64,000 nucleotides of DNA, from positions 5,448 to 69,447 of the forward strand of contig JBCBJX010000006.1 of the NCBI GenBank assembly GCA_038522735.1, read 5' to 3'. Origin of the DNA: JBCBJX01 sp038522735 (GTDB lineage Bacteria > Pseudomonadota > Alphaproteobacteria > Caulobacterales > Parvularculaceae). The first letter of the stretch is position 1. Each line of letters starts with the position of its first letter. A program made the position numbers and the translations under genes. Below the pieces are notes generated by a model. The model was not told the DNA's origin. It saw only the letters and a program-made list of their open reading frames with translations, and did not search any database. This document shows positions 55,808-63,218 of this stretch, piece after piece.

Positions 55808-58108
55808 TTAATGCTTCTCCAAGAAGCTCTCGACCACTTTCTTGGGCCCGGAGTGTTCAAAATTCACCGTCAGCTTGTTGCCTTCGACGGCGAGAACCGA
55901 TCCGTAGCCGAATTTCTGGTGGAAGACCCGTTCGCCGACGCCGTATTTGGAGCGGCCGGGGCTGGCGGACGAGACGACGCTTGCGCGCGCCTCGATGAGC
56001 GGCGGTTCCGACCGTCCGCGTTCGTGCTTTTTCAGGGCCTCCGCCGCCCGGGCGCGCCGCCAGCCGGGGTTGTCGTAATAGGTGTCGTCTTCCAGCTTCG
56101 TTGCGTTGAAGCGCGAGGCGCCCGCGAGCTCCTTCGCCGAGACGCCGTAGAGTCCGGGCTCGGAGACAACCTCGGCGTGATCCTGCGGCAGTTCCTCGAC
56201 GAAGCGGGAGGGGAGGGCGTTCATCCAGCGCCCGAAGATCTGGCGGTTGGCGACGAAGGAGATCCGCGCGCTTTCGCGCGCCCGGGTGAGGCCCACATAG
56301 GCGAGGCGGCGTTCCTCCTCGAGGCCGTCGTTTCCCTTGTCGTCGATGGAGCGCTGGGACGGGAAGACCCCTTCCTCCCACCCCGGAAGAAAGACGACGG
56401 GAAATTCGAGGCCCTTCGCGGCGTGCAGGGTCATCAGCCAGACCTGCCCGTCGGCGGTCTCGGCGTTCAGTTCCGAAACGAGCGCGACATGGTCGAGATA
56501 GCCCTCCAGCGTCTCGAATTCGCCGACGGCGTCCACCAGCTCCTTCAGATTGTCGAGCTTGGAGGCGGCCTGGGGCGACTTCGCCGTCTTCCAGTAATCC
56601 GTGTACCCGGACTCCTCCAGAACCAGCTCCGTCAGGCGCTTCGGCTCGGCGTCATCTGAAAATGCGCGCCAGCGGTCGAGGTCGTCGAGGAAGCGGGCGA
56701 GGGCGCCTTTGGCGGGGCCGCGGATTTCGTCGGTTTCCAGAAGCTGGCGGGTGACGGCGTGGAGGGAGGCTCGCGCGTGGCGGGCGTGGCCCTGCAGGGT
56801 CTGGATGGTCTTGGCGCCGATCTTCCGGGCGGGCTTGTTCACCACCCGCTCGAAGGAGAGATCGTCGTCCGGCGAGCGGCAGAGGCGGAGGTACGAAAGC
56901 GCGTCCTTCGTCTCTTCACGCTCATAAAAGCGCGGGCCGCCGACCACTTTGTACGGAACGCCGAGGGTGTTGAAGCGCTCCTCGAAGGCGCGCATCTGAT
57001 GGCTCGCGCGCACCAGCACCGCCATGTCGGAGAGGGAGCGGCCCTTCCGCTGCTCCTGCTCGATGTCCTCGCCGACGAGGCGGGCTTCTTCTTCGGCGTC
57101 CCAGAGGCCGCGCACCTGGACTTTTTCGCCGTCCGCATCCTCCGTCCACAGGGTTTTGCCGAGCCGGGCGGTGTTGCGCGCGATGACGCCCGACGCTGCG
57201 CCGAGGATGTGCCCGGTGGAGCGGTAATTGCGCTCCAGGCGGATCACCTGGGCGCCGGGGAAGTCTTTCTCGAAGCGGAGGATGTTTTCCACCTCCGCCC
57301 CCCGCCAGCCGTAGATCGACTGGTCGTCGTCCCCCACGCAGCAGATGTTCTTGTGGCCCTGGGCGAGGAGGCGCAACCATAGATACTGGGCGACGTTCGT
57401 GTCCTGATATTCGTCGACCATCACATAGCGGAAGCGGCTCTGGAAATCCGCCAGCACGTCCGCATGCTTCTGAAAGATGGTGAGGTTGTGCAGGAGGAGA
57501 TCGCCGAAATCGACGGCGTTGAGGGCGATGAGCCGCTCCTGATAGGCCGTGTAAAGCTCGATCGCCTTGCCGTCGGCGAACCGCCAGGCGTCGTCTTCCG
57601 GGACCTTCGCAGGAACGAGCCCCTTGTTCTTCCATTCATCGATGAGGGCGGCGAGGCCCCGGCCCGTCCAGCGCTTTTCATCGAGCCCAGCGGCGGAGAT
57701 CACCTGCTTGCAGAGCCTGAGCGCGTCGTCGGCGTCGAGGATCGTGAATGTCGGTTTGAGGCCGACAAGTTCTGCATGCCGACGGAGGATCTGGGCCGCC
57801 ACCGAGTGGAAGGTGCCCATCCATCGCATGCTCTCCGCCGCGGGGCCGATGAGGGCGGCCACCCGCTCCTTCATCTCCCGCGCCGCCTTGTTGGTGAAGG
57901 TGACGGCGAGAACGTTCCAAGCGGGCGCCCGCCGCGTCGCGACGATGTGCGCGAGCCGCGTCGTCAGCGCCTTGGTCTTCCCGGTGCCCGCGCCGGCGAG
58001 CATGAGCACGGGCCCCTCCGTCGCCAGCACGGCGGCGCGCTGGGCGTCGTTGAGGCCTTGCGTGTAAGGCGGGTCGGCGGGTTCGCGGGCGAGGGTCGTT
58101 TGAGCCAT
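55808..58108 (-). CDS. uvrD: UvrD/PcrA-type DNA helicase
   Basis: Protein of 766 aa, superfamily 1A helicase with all motifs: Walker A AGAGTGKTKALTTRLAHI, Ia VTFTNKAAREMKERV, II DEYQDTN, III GDDDQSIYGWRGA, IV RLERNYRSTGHIL, V LMTLHAAKGLEFPVVFL and VI EERRLAYVGLTRAR. The C-terminus (from YGVGERVFHQKFGYGSVLAV) is the Tudor-like domain of PcrA/UvrD that contacts RNA polymerase. It unwinds DNA in nucleotide excision and mismatch repair. A GAAC-N7-GAAC motif lies 22 bp before the start, hinting at SOS control. Confidence 0.93.
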   Translation of the reverse strand: MAQTTLAREPADPPYTQGLNDAQRAAVLATEGPVLMLAGAGTGKTKALTTRLAHIVATRRAPAWNVLAVTFTNKAAREMKERVAALIGPAAESMRWMGTFHSVAAQILRRHAELVGLKPTFTILDADDALRLCKQVISAAGLDEKRWTGRGLAALIDEWKNKGLVPAKVPEDDAWRFADGKAIELYTAYQERLIALNAVDFGDLLLHNLTIFQKHADVLADFQSRFRYVMVDEYQDTNVAQYLWLRLLAQGHKNICCVGDDDQSIYGWRGAEVENILRFEKDFPGAQVIRLERNYRSTGHILGAASGVIARNTARLGKTLWTEDADGEKVQVRGLWDAEEEARLVGEDIEQEQRKGRSLSDMAVLVRASHQMRAFEERFNTLGVPYKVVGGPRFYEREETKDALSYLRLCRSPDDDLSFERVVNKPARKIGAKTIQTLQGHARHARASLHAVTRQLLETDEIRGPAKGALARFLDDLDRWRAFSDDAEPKRLTELVLEESGYTDYWKTAKSPQAASKLDNLKELVDAVGEFETLEGYLDHVALVSELNAETADGQVWLMTLHAAKGLEFPVVFLPGWEEGVFPSQRSIDDKGNDGLEEERRLAYVGLTRARESARISFVANRQIFGRWMNALPSRFVEELPQDHAEVVSEPGLYGVSAKELAGASRFNATKLEDDTYYDNPGWRRARAAEALKKHERGRSEPPLIEARASVVSSASPGRSKYGVGERVFHQKFGYGSVLAVEGNKLTVNFEHSGPKKVVESFLEKH

Positions 58109-58129
58109 GGGAGGACCATAGAGCGCGCC

Positions 58130-58144
58130 GAACGATTCGGGAAC
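58130..58144 (-). promoter_or_regulatory. candidate LexA box before helicase gene
   Basis: GAACGATTCGGGAAC (minus strand GTTC-N7-GTTC) is an exact match to the alphaproteobacterial LexA consensus. It sits 22 bp before the ATG of the UvrD/PcrA gene, a sensible place to block transcription. It also lies 42 bp before the divergent metal-cluster gene at 58186. Chance matches are expected about twice in a window this size. Confidence 0.5.
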
Positions 58145-58185
58145 GCGGGTGGCGGGATGTGTGCGACGATGTTATATTCTGCGTC

Positions 58186-58557
58186 GTGAAGCTCCTCGCC
58201 GCCCTTTTCGCCGCGTTCGCGCTCGCCTTCGGCGGGCAGCCCTGCGCTCATGCGCATGGGGCGGAGGCGGCGGTCGAGAGCATGGGCTCGGGCGATTGTC
58301 ATGACATGGCGCCGATGCATGAGGGCGACGGTTCGGCGATGCGTCACGCGCAGGACGAGGGCGTGGGCGGGGACGACGATCCCGCCCATCCCTGTCCCGG
58401 CGGCGACGACTGTCCGGGCTGCGCGATGACCAGCGCCGTCGCGGCGGCCCCCGCCGTCTTCGTCGCCCCGGAATTCGTCGACGCCGTCGCGCCGGCGACG
58501 CCCGCCGCGCGGCGCGGCGCTTTCAACGCGTTCGATCCGCCGCCGCCTCGGGGCTGA
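58186..58557 (+). CDS. His/Met/Cys-rich secreted protein
   Basis: Protein of 123 aa from a GTG at 58186, giving a clear signal peptide (MKLLAALFAAFALAFGG). The mature part is rich in metal-binding residues: GDCHDMAPMHEGDGSAMRH, HPCPGGDDCPGCAMT. Spacing of Cys pairs and His resembles small copper- or mercury-related periplasmic proteins such as DUF2946, but I cannot assign a family firmly. It begins a row of three more genes linked to metal handling. It lies divergent from the helicase gene. Confidence 0.6.
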   Translation: MKLLAALFAAFALAFGGQPCAHAHGAEAAVESMGSGDCHDMAPMHEGDGSAMRHAQDEGVGGDDDPAHPCPGGDDCPGCAMTSAVAAAPAVFVAPEFVDAVAPATPAARRGAFNAFDPPPPRG

Positions 58558-58619
58558 GCCGTAAGCGGAGTGTCGCTCCGCCGCCATCGTTTCCATAACA
58601 TCCCAATCGCAGGACGGTC

Positions 58620-59264
58620 ATGACGCGCACTTTTTGCGTCGCCGCCGCCCTTCTCGCGTGCTCCGTCAACGCGGCGCACGGACGGCCCGTGTCGTATCAG
58701 GGCGGTTGGACGGCGATCGAACAGACGGACCGCCAGTCGAGCGCGGTCTGGATCCACTACACGCTGAACCCGCGCCTCTCCCTCGGCTATCGGGGGGAGT
58801 GGGACCGGGGGCAGGACTACGTCTTCCAGGGCGCTCAGGCGACGGCGCTCGCGAAGCGCTGGTTCGGCGAGAACTATCAGGCGAACCTCTACGGCTTCGC
58901 CGGCGCCGGCGTCGCGTACGGCGTCGACGACAACGCAGCGGGCGCGCGCCCGGCCGCGTTCGTCGGCGTGCTTGCGGACTGGGAGACGCGCCGCTGGTTC
59001 CTCTCCTACAAGGCCCGCGCCATCGAGGCGGGGGAGGTGGACGCCTCCGCCGCTCAGGCCGCCCGCATCGGATACGCGCCCTATGAGGGCGATACGGGCG
59101 ATCTCCACACATGGGCGATGATCGAGATCGATCACCGCGCGGACAATCCCGAACCCGTCGGCGTGACGCCCCTCGTCCGTCTCTTCAAAGGGCCGATGCT
59201 CCTCGAAGCGGGCTGGAGCGTCCTCGACGACGAACCCCTCTTCAACTTCACCTATCGTTTCTAA
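58620..59264 (+). CDS. outer-membrane beta-barrel protein, metal cluster
   Basis: Protein of 214 aa with a signal peptide (MTRTFCVAAALLACSVNAAHG). The rest shows alternating polar and aromatic strands (LNPRLSLGYRGEWDRG, YQANLYGFAGAGVAYG) and ends with FNFTYRF, whose final Phe is a sorting signal for outer-membrane barrels. The family is not recognised by name. It stands between a metal-ligand-rich secreted protein and an HMA-domain protein (11 bp downstream), so it probably passes or exports a metal across the outer membrane. AGGA precedes the ATG. Confidence 0.65.
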   Translation: MTRTFCVAAALLACSVNAAHGRPVSYQGGWTAIEQTDRQSSAVWIHYTLNPRLSLGYRGEWDRGQDYVFQGAQATALAKRWFGENYQANLYGFAGAGVAYGVDDNAAGARPAAFVGVLADWETRRWFLSYKARAIEAGEVDASAAQAARIGYAPYEGDTGDLHTWAMIEIDHRADNPEPVGVTPLVRLFKGPMLLEAGWSVLDDEPLFNFTYRF

Positions 59265-59275
59265 GGAGACCGGAC

Positions 59276-59755
59276 ATGATCCGCACGCTTTCCCTTGTTT
59301 CAGCCCTCAGCCTCGTTCTCGCCGCGCCCGCCTGGGCGCAGGACCATGATGATCATGACAAGGAGCATCAGGAGCACAAGCACGGCGACGATCATAAGCA
59401 TGACCACAAGCATGAGGGCGAGACGATCGACGCCGCCGCGCTGACGCAGGAGGTGCGCGCCGCCGTCGCCGCGGGCGGCGATCTCGTGGTCGCCGACGTC
59501 CTCGGCGTCGTCTGCGATTTCTGCGCGACGGCGATGAACAAGACCTTCGGCAAACGGAAGGAGGTCGCTGCGGTATACGTCGATCTCGACCGCAAGACGC
59601 TGAACCTCGCCTTCAAGCCGGAGATGTCCCTCGACGACGCGACCATCGAGAAGCTGGTGAAGCGGGCGGGCTACAAGGTGAAGACCATTCGCCGCGACGT
59701 CGCGGTCGAAGACGCCCTTGATGCGGAGGCGGACGATGCGCCTGATCGTTCGTGA
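59276..59755 (+). CDS. His-rich periplasmic HMA-domain protein
   Basis: Protein of 159 aa from the ATG at 59276 after TAAGGAGACC. A signal peptide ends AWAQ. Residues 23-48 are an extreme His/Asp/Glu run with at least nine His. A heavy-metal-associated domain follows with the CxxC pair at Cys80 and Cys83 (GVVCDFCATAM) and the closing KRAGYKVKTI. The layout resembles MerP-like carriers with an added His-rich buffer. It likely binds copper, zinc or mercury in the periplasm and passes it to the MerT-like membrane protein whose gene overlaps its 3' end by 20 bp. Confidence 0.82.
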   Translation: MIRTLSLVSALSLVLAAPAWAQDHDDHDKEHQEHKHGDDHKHDHKHEGETIDAAALTQEVRAAVAAGGDLVVADVLGVVCDFCATAMNKTFGKRKEVAAVYVDLDRKTLNLAFKPEMSLDDATIEKLVKRAGYKVKTIRRDVAVEDALDAEADDAPDRS

Positions 59756-60116
59756 GACCCTCGCGCCGATGCTCGCGCTTTTTGCGAGCGCCTCGACGCT
59801 CCTCTGCTGCGCGCTTCCGGCGCTCCTCATCGCCATCGGCGCGGGGGCGGTCATGGCCGGCCTCGCGTCGAACGTTCCGGGGCTTATCTGGCTGACGGCG
59901 CACAAGGGCGTCCTCTTCGCCGTCGCGGGCGCTTTGCTCGCGGGCGCCGGGGCCGTCAAATGGTCCGTACGCAACGCCCCGTGCCCGGCGGACCCCGCCA
60001 TGGCGCGCGCCTGCACGCGGATGCGCCGCCTTGGAACCGTCATCCTCGCAATCGCCGCCGCGGCCTACCTCGTCGGCGGCTTCTTCGCCTTCTTCGCGGC
60101 GGATCTGCTGCTTTGA
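59736..60116 (+). CDS. MerT-like membrane transporter
   Basis: Protein of 126 aa from the ATG at 59736, six bases after GGAGG. It has three or four membrane helices. A vicinal Cys pair (Cys24-Cys25, TLLCCALP) lies in the first helix, as in the mercuric transporter MerT, and further Cys lie in a loop (APCPADPAMARACTRM). In MerT such Cys pairs receive metal from MerP. No merA or merR is present, so mercury detoxification is not implied; the metal could be copper or zinc. Confidence 0.72.
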   Translation: MRLIVRETLAPMLALFASASTLLCCALPALLIAIGAGAVMAGLASNVPGLIWLTAHKGVLFAVAGALLAGAGAVKWSVRNAPCPADPAMARACTRMRRLGTVILAIAAAAYLVGGFFAFFAADLLL

Positions 60117-60155
60117 CGGTTGCTCCATCGTCGCCATAGGCCGCCGCGGTTTCGG

Positions 60156-60398
60156 TTTTACTGGGCGGCGGCCTTTGCGGGCCATCATGTTGAGGGCTTC
60201 GACGAAGACCGAGAACGCCATGGCGGCGTAGATATAACCCTTCGGCACGTGGCGGCCGAAACCGTCGGCGATCAGCACCATGCCGATCATCAGGAGGAAG
60301 GCGAGGGCGAGCATGACCACGCTCGGGTTCTTCTCGATGAAGCGTGAGATCGGCCCGACGGCGAACAGCATCGTTCCCACCGCGACCACCATGATCGG
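60156..60398 (-). pseudogene. TerC-family gene remnant
   Basis: An 81-codon minus-strand stretch (PIMVVAVGTMLFAVGPISRF, then SVVMLALAFLLMIGMVLIAD, KGYIYAAMAFSVFVEALNMM and ARKGRRPVK) matches the C-terminal part of TerC-family membrane proteins. The N-terminal two thirds are missing: a TAG stands directly before it and no matching sequence follows in any frame. At its other end the frame runs on into antisense of the MerT-like gene, so the natural stop is also lost. It is a broken gene fragment. Confidence 0.7.
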
Positions 60399-60534
60399 CT
60401 AAAGCGGCTGAGGCCTGCGGCCAGGCGACGAGGTCGAGCACTGGCGAACCCGGCGGGTGCGGCGGCGTGCGCGAACGCGTCTAGCATCATGCCCGCGGCG
60501 GCGATACGGGAGCCGCCCTCGCCCGGAGATGCGT

Positions 60535-61488
60535 ATGGAGAAGAGCGACCTCAGCCGGTGCTTCGCCCTCGACGGGGAGGGCGGAGCAGAGGCGATGGAG
60601 CCGAGCGCGCCGTCGGCGCTACGCTGGCTGCGCTTTGATTTCCACACGCCGGGTCTTGATGAGATTTTAAGGCGCGATCTGAAGCTCGACGCCCTCGTCG
60701 TCGAAGCCCTGCTCGCGGAGGAAACCAGACCCCGCTGCCGATCCGTCGGGGACGGCGCCCTCCTCATCCTCCGCGGCGTCAATCTCAATCCTGGGGCGGA
60801 CCCGGAGGATATGGTCTCGCTCCGCGTCTGGGTGGATGCGGAGAAACTCGTCTCCGTGCAGCTGCGCCGGCTCTTCGCCGTCGGCGTCCTCGAGGAGGCG
60901 TTTCGACAGAAGGTCGGCCCAAAGACGACCGGTGAACTCTCCGTCGCCATCGCCGAGGCGCTGACCGAGCGCATGCAGCCGACCATCGAAGCGCTGGAGG
61001 ATCGCCTCGACGCGTTGGAGGACGCGGCTGAAACGGGCGATACGGAGAAACTGCGCCGGGAGGCGGCCGATCTCGGCCGCACTGTCGTGACGCTCCGCCG
61101 CTACATCGCGCCCCAGCGCGACGCGCTTGAAACCTTTGTCGCCGAAGTCTTCAGCTGGCAAACGGAAGGGCAGGAACGGCTGTTGAAAGACATCGTCGAC
61201 CGCATCACCCGGCTGGTGGAGCAACTGGACGAAATCCGCGCCCGCTCGGAAATCTTCCAGGACGGGCTCGCGGCGCTGGTGGCGGAGAAGCTCAACCGGA
61301 CCATGTTTCTTCTCTCCGTGGTCGCGGGGATCTTCCTGCCCATCAGTTTTTTGACGGGGCTTCTCGGCATCAATGTCGGCGGCATGCCCGGCGTTGAGAA
61401 CGGCGCGGCGTTCTGGATCGTCGTCGGGATCGTCCTTGCAGTGACGGCTGCGGAGATCTGGCTGTTCCGGAAGTTCCGTCTGTTTTGA
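60535..61488 (+). CDS. zntB: CorA-family zinc/magnesium transporter, ZntB-like
   Basis: Protein of 317 aa from the ATG at 60535, six bases after GGAG. A large acidic cytoplasmic domain with a long helix (about residues 115-240, TERMQPTIEALEDRLDALED) is followed by two C-terminal membrane helices. Between them is GINVGGMPG, the ZntB-type form of the CorA GMN motif. ZntB proteins mediate zinc transport with protons, while CorA moves magnesium. The motif favours ZntB, and the nearby metal cluster fits, but some divergence remains. Confidence 0.8.
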   Translation: MEKSDLSRCFALDGEGGAEAMEPSAPSALRWLRFDFHTPGLDEILRRDLKLDALVVEALLAEETRPRCRSVGDGALLILRGVNLNPGADPEDMVSLRVWVDAEKLVSVQLRRLFAVGVLEEAFRQKVGPKTTGELSVAIAEALTERMQPTIEALEDRLDALEDAAETGDTEKLRREAADLGRTVVTLRRYIAPQRDALETFVAEVFSWQTEGQERLLKDIVDRITRLVEQLDEIRARSEIFQDGLAALVAEKLNRTMFLLSVVAGIFLPISFLTGLLGINVGGMPGVENGAAFWIVVGIVLAVTAAEIWLFRKFRLF

Positions 61489-61502
61489 GCGCAGCCAAGA
61501 CC

Positions 61503-61680
61503 GTCATCCCGGACGCCGCAGCTGCCCAAGCCGCAAGGCTTGGGAACAGGTGCGAGCGATCCGGGACCCATCTCCCGAATGCTCCGCACGCAAGACTGGG
61601 GAGGTCCGGAGATGGGTCCCGGCTCTAACAAGCGTTCGCCGAACCCTTCGGGTTCGGACGCTTGTAACGGCCGGGATGAC
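61503..61680. repeat. 178-bp dispersed repeat, copy B
   Basis: Second copy of the element at 49879-50056, same length, same orientation and ends (GTCATCCCGG, CCGGGATGAC), with about 11 mismatches by eye. Several mismatches fall in the loop region between the main arms, while the 15-bp stem on its right side (CCGGAGATGGGTCCC) is unchanged. It lies between the zntB-like gene and the convergent MscS gene. Confidence 0.9.
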
Positions 61681-61685
61681 GAGAA

Positions 61686-63113
61686 CTAGGTTGCGCCCGC
61701 CCGGCCCGCATCGCCGAACGCGACGTCGGAGGATTTGATGTGCAGATCCCGCTGCGGGAACGGGATTTCGATCTCGTGCTCGGCGAGGGCGTCCCAGATC
61801 TTTAGCAATATCTCCGACCGGACGTTGGCGATCCCGCGCTGGGGGTCGGAGATCCAGAAGCGCAGATCGAAGTTGACGCTGGAGTCCCCGAACTCGATCA
61901 GATTGCAGACGGGCGCCGGCGTCTTCAGCACCCGCTCCGTGGACGCCGCCGCCTCCGTGCAGAGGGTCTGGACGAGGCGCAGGTCCTTCGTTCCGTAGGC
62001 GACGCCGACGCCCGCATGGATGCGCACGTCCCGGTCGTTATGGGACCAGTTGACCACGCCTTCCTCCATGAATTTGGAGTTCGGCATCAGGTGCTCCGTG
62101 CCGTCCCGGGTCCGGATCGAGACGTAACGGGATTTCATCGCCGTCACCCAGCCGAAGGTGTCGTCGATCTCGACCACGTCGCCGGGCTTGATCGAGCGGT
62201 CCGCGAGGAGCGTGAAGCCGGCGAGAAAATTTGAAATGATCTTCTGCAAACCGAGACCGACGCCCAGGCCGACGGCGCCGGAGAAGATCGCAAGGCTCGC
62301 GAGATTGAACCCGATCATCTGCAGGGCGAGGACCAGGGCGATGATCGGTAGCGCGAAGTCGAGCACCTTGACGATGAGCGCGCTCAGCGAAGGATTTATC
62401 TCATCGGTTTTTTGAATCTGGGAGCGGATCACCCCGCCGGCGAGGCTCGCCAGCTGCATGAAAACCGCAAATATGGCGCCGGCGCGCACCACGTCGAGGA
62501 GCGAGATCGACGCCCCTGGACCTTCTGCAGTCGACGGGGCGATCTGCACCGAGACGGTTCGCATCCAGTCGAACACGTCGCCCAGAACGCCGAAGGCGTC
62601 GAGGGCGGCGATGGGCCAGGCGATGTAGAACGCGACCTTCGACCAGAAAGGCGAACGGATTGCGAGGGTGACGAGGCGCACCACGATCCAGGCGGTGAGG
62701 AGGCTCTGGGCGGCGTCGATGAACCGCACCCCCTGGCCCATGGCGGTCATCACCGAGAGGGCGATCGACTGGAAAATCCAGGCCGCGATCGGCGTCGCGA
62801 GCGTTGCGATGGCGTCCGCCACCCGCTGCAGGGCCCCGTCCGGCAGACGTTTGCGCAGGGTCCGCTGGATGAAGTCTTTCATCCGTGGGCCGAAATAAAC
62901 CGCGGGGAAGATCGCCCCGAACACGACGGCGACCTGCACGCCCGAATTCAGGGTGAACATCTCCGTGCGCACCCATTCATACGCGGCGAGGGCGTATTCC
63001 TGCAGGCGATCGACTTCGACCAGCTCGGCGAGAGCGGAGCCTTCCGCGCCCGCCGGCGCATCCTGCGGTGCTTCAGCCGGCTGCTGGCCGGACGGCGCCG
63101 GGTCGTCCTGCAT
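61686..63113 (-). CDS. MscS-family mechanosensitive channel
   Basis: Protein of 475 aa, longer than E. coli MscS (286 aa), with about five or six membrane helices. The pore helix region is LASLAIFSGAVGLGVGLGLQ, followed by ISNFLAGFTLLADRSIKPGDVVEI and the cytoplasmic beta domain (SRYVSIRTRDGTEHLMPNS, then VNWSHNDRDVRIHAGVGVAYG). These channels open under membrane tension and release solutes on osmotic downshock. The ATG at 63113 follows AGGAG by five bases. It is a single gene. Confidence 0.9.
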   Translation of the reverse strand: MQDDPAPSGQQPAEAPQDAPAGAEGSALAELVEVDRLQEYALAAYEWVRTEMFTLNSGVQVAVVFGAIFPAVYFGPRMKDFIQRTLRKRLPDGALQRVADAIATLATPIAAWIFQSIALSVMTAMGQGVRFIDAAQSLLTAWIVVRLVTLAIRSPFWSKVAFYIAWPIAALDAFGVLGDVFDWMRTVSVQIAPSTAEGPGASISLLDVVRAGAIFAVFMQLASLAGGVIRSQIQKTDEINPSLSALIVKVLDFALPIIALVLALQMIGFNLASLAIFSGAVGLGVGLGLQKIISNFLAGFTLLADRSIKPGDVVEIDDTFGWVTAMKSRYVSIRTRDGTEHLMPNSKFMEEGVVNWSHNDRDVRIHAGVGVAYGTKDLRLVQTLCTEAAASTERVLKTPAPVCNLIEFGDSSVNFDLRFWISDPQRGIANVRSEILLKIWDALAEHEIEIPFPQRDLHIKSSDVAFGDAGRAGAT

Positions 63114-63218
63114 GCGGTCTCCTGACGTTCAATCAGAGCGCGCAGAACACCGGGTCGCGCCCCCTCCCGTCAACCAGCGTCTCGCCACTGCGAAACGAAC
63201 GGGGCATAGGGGCCCCCT

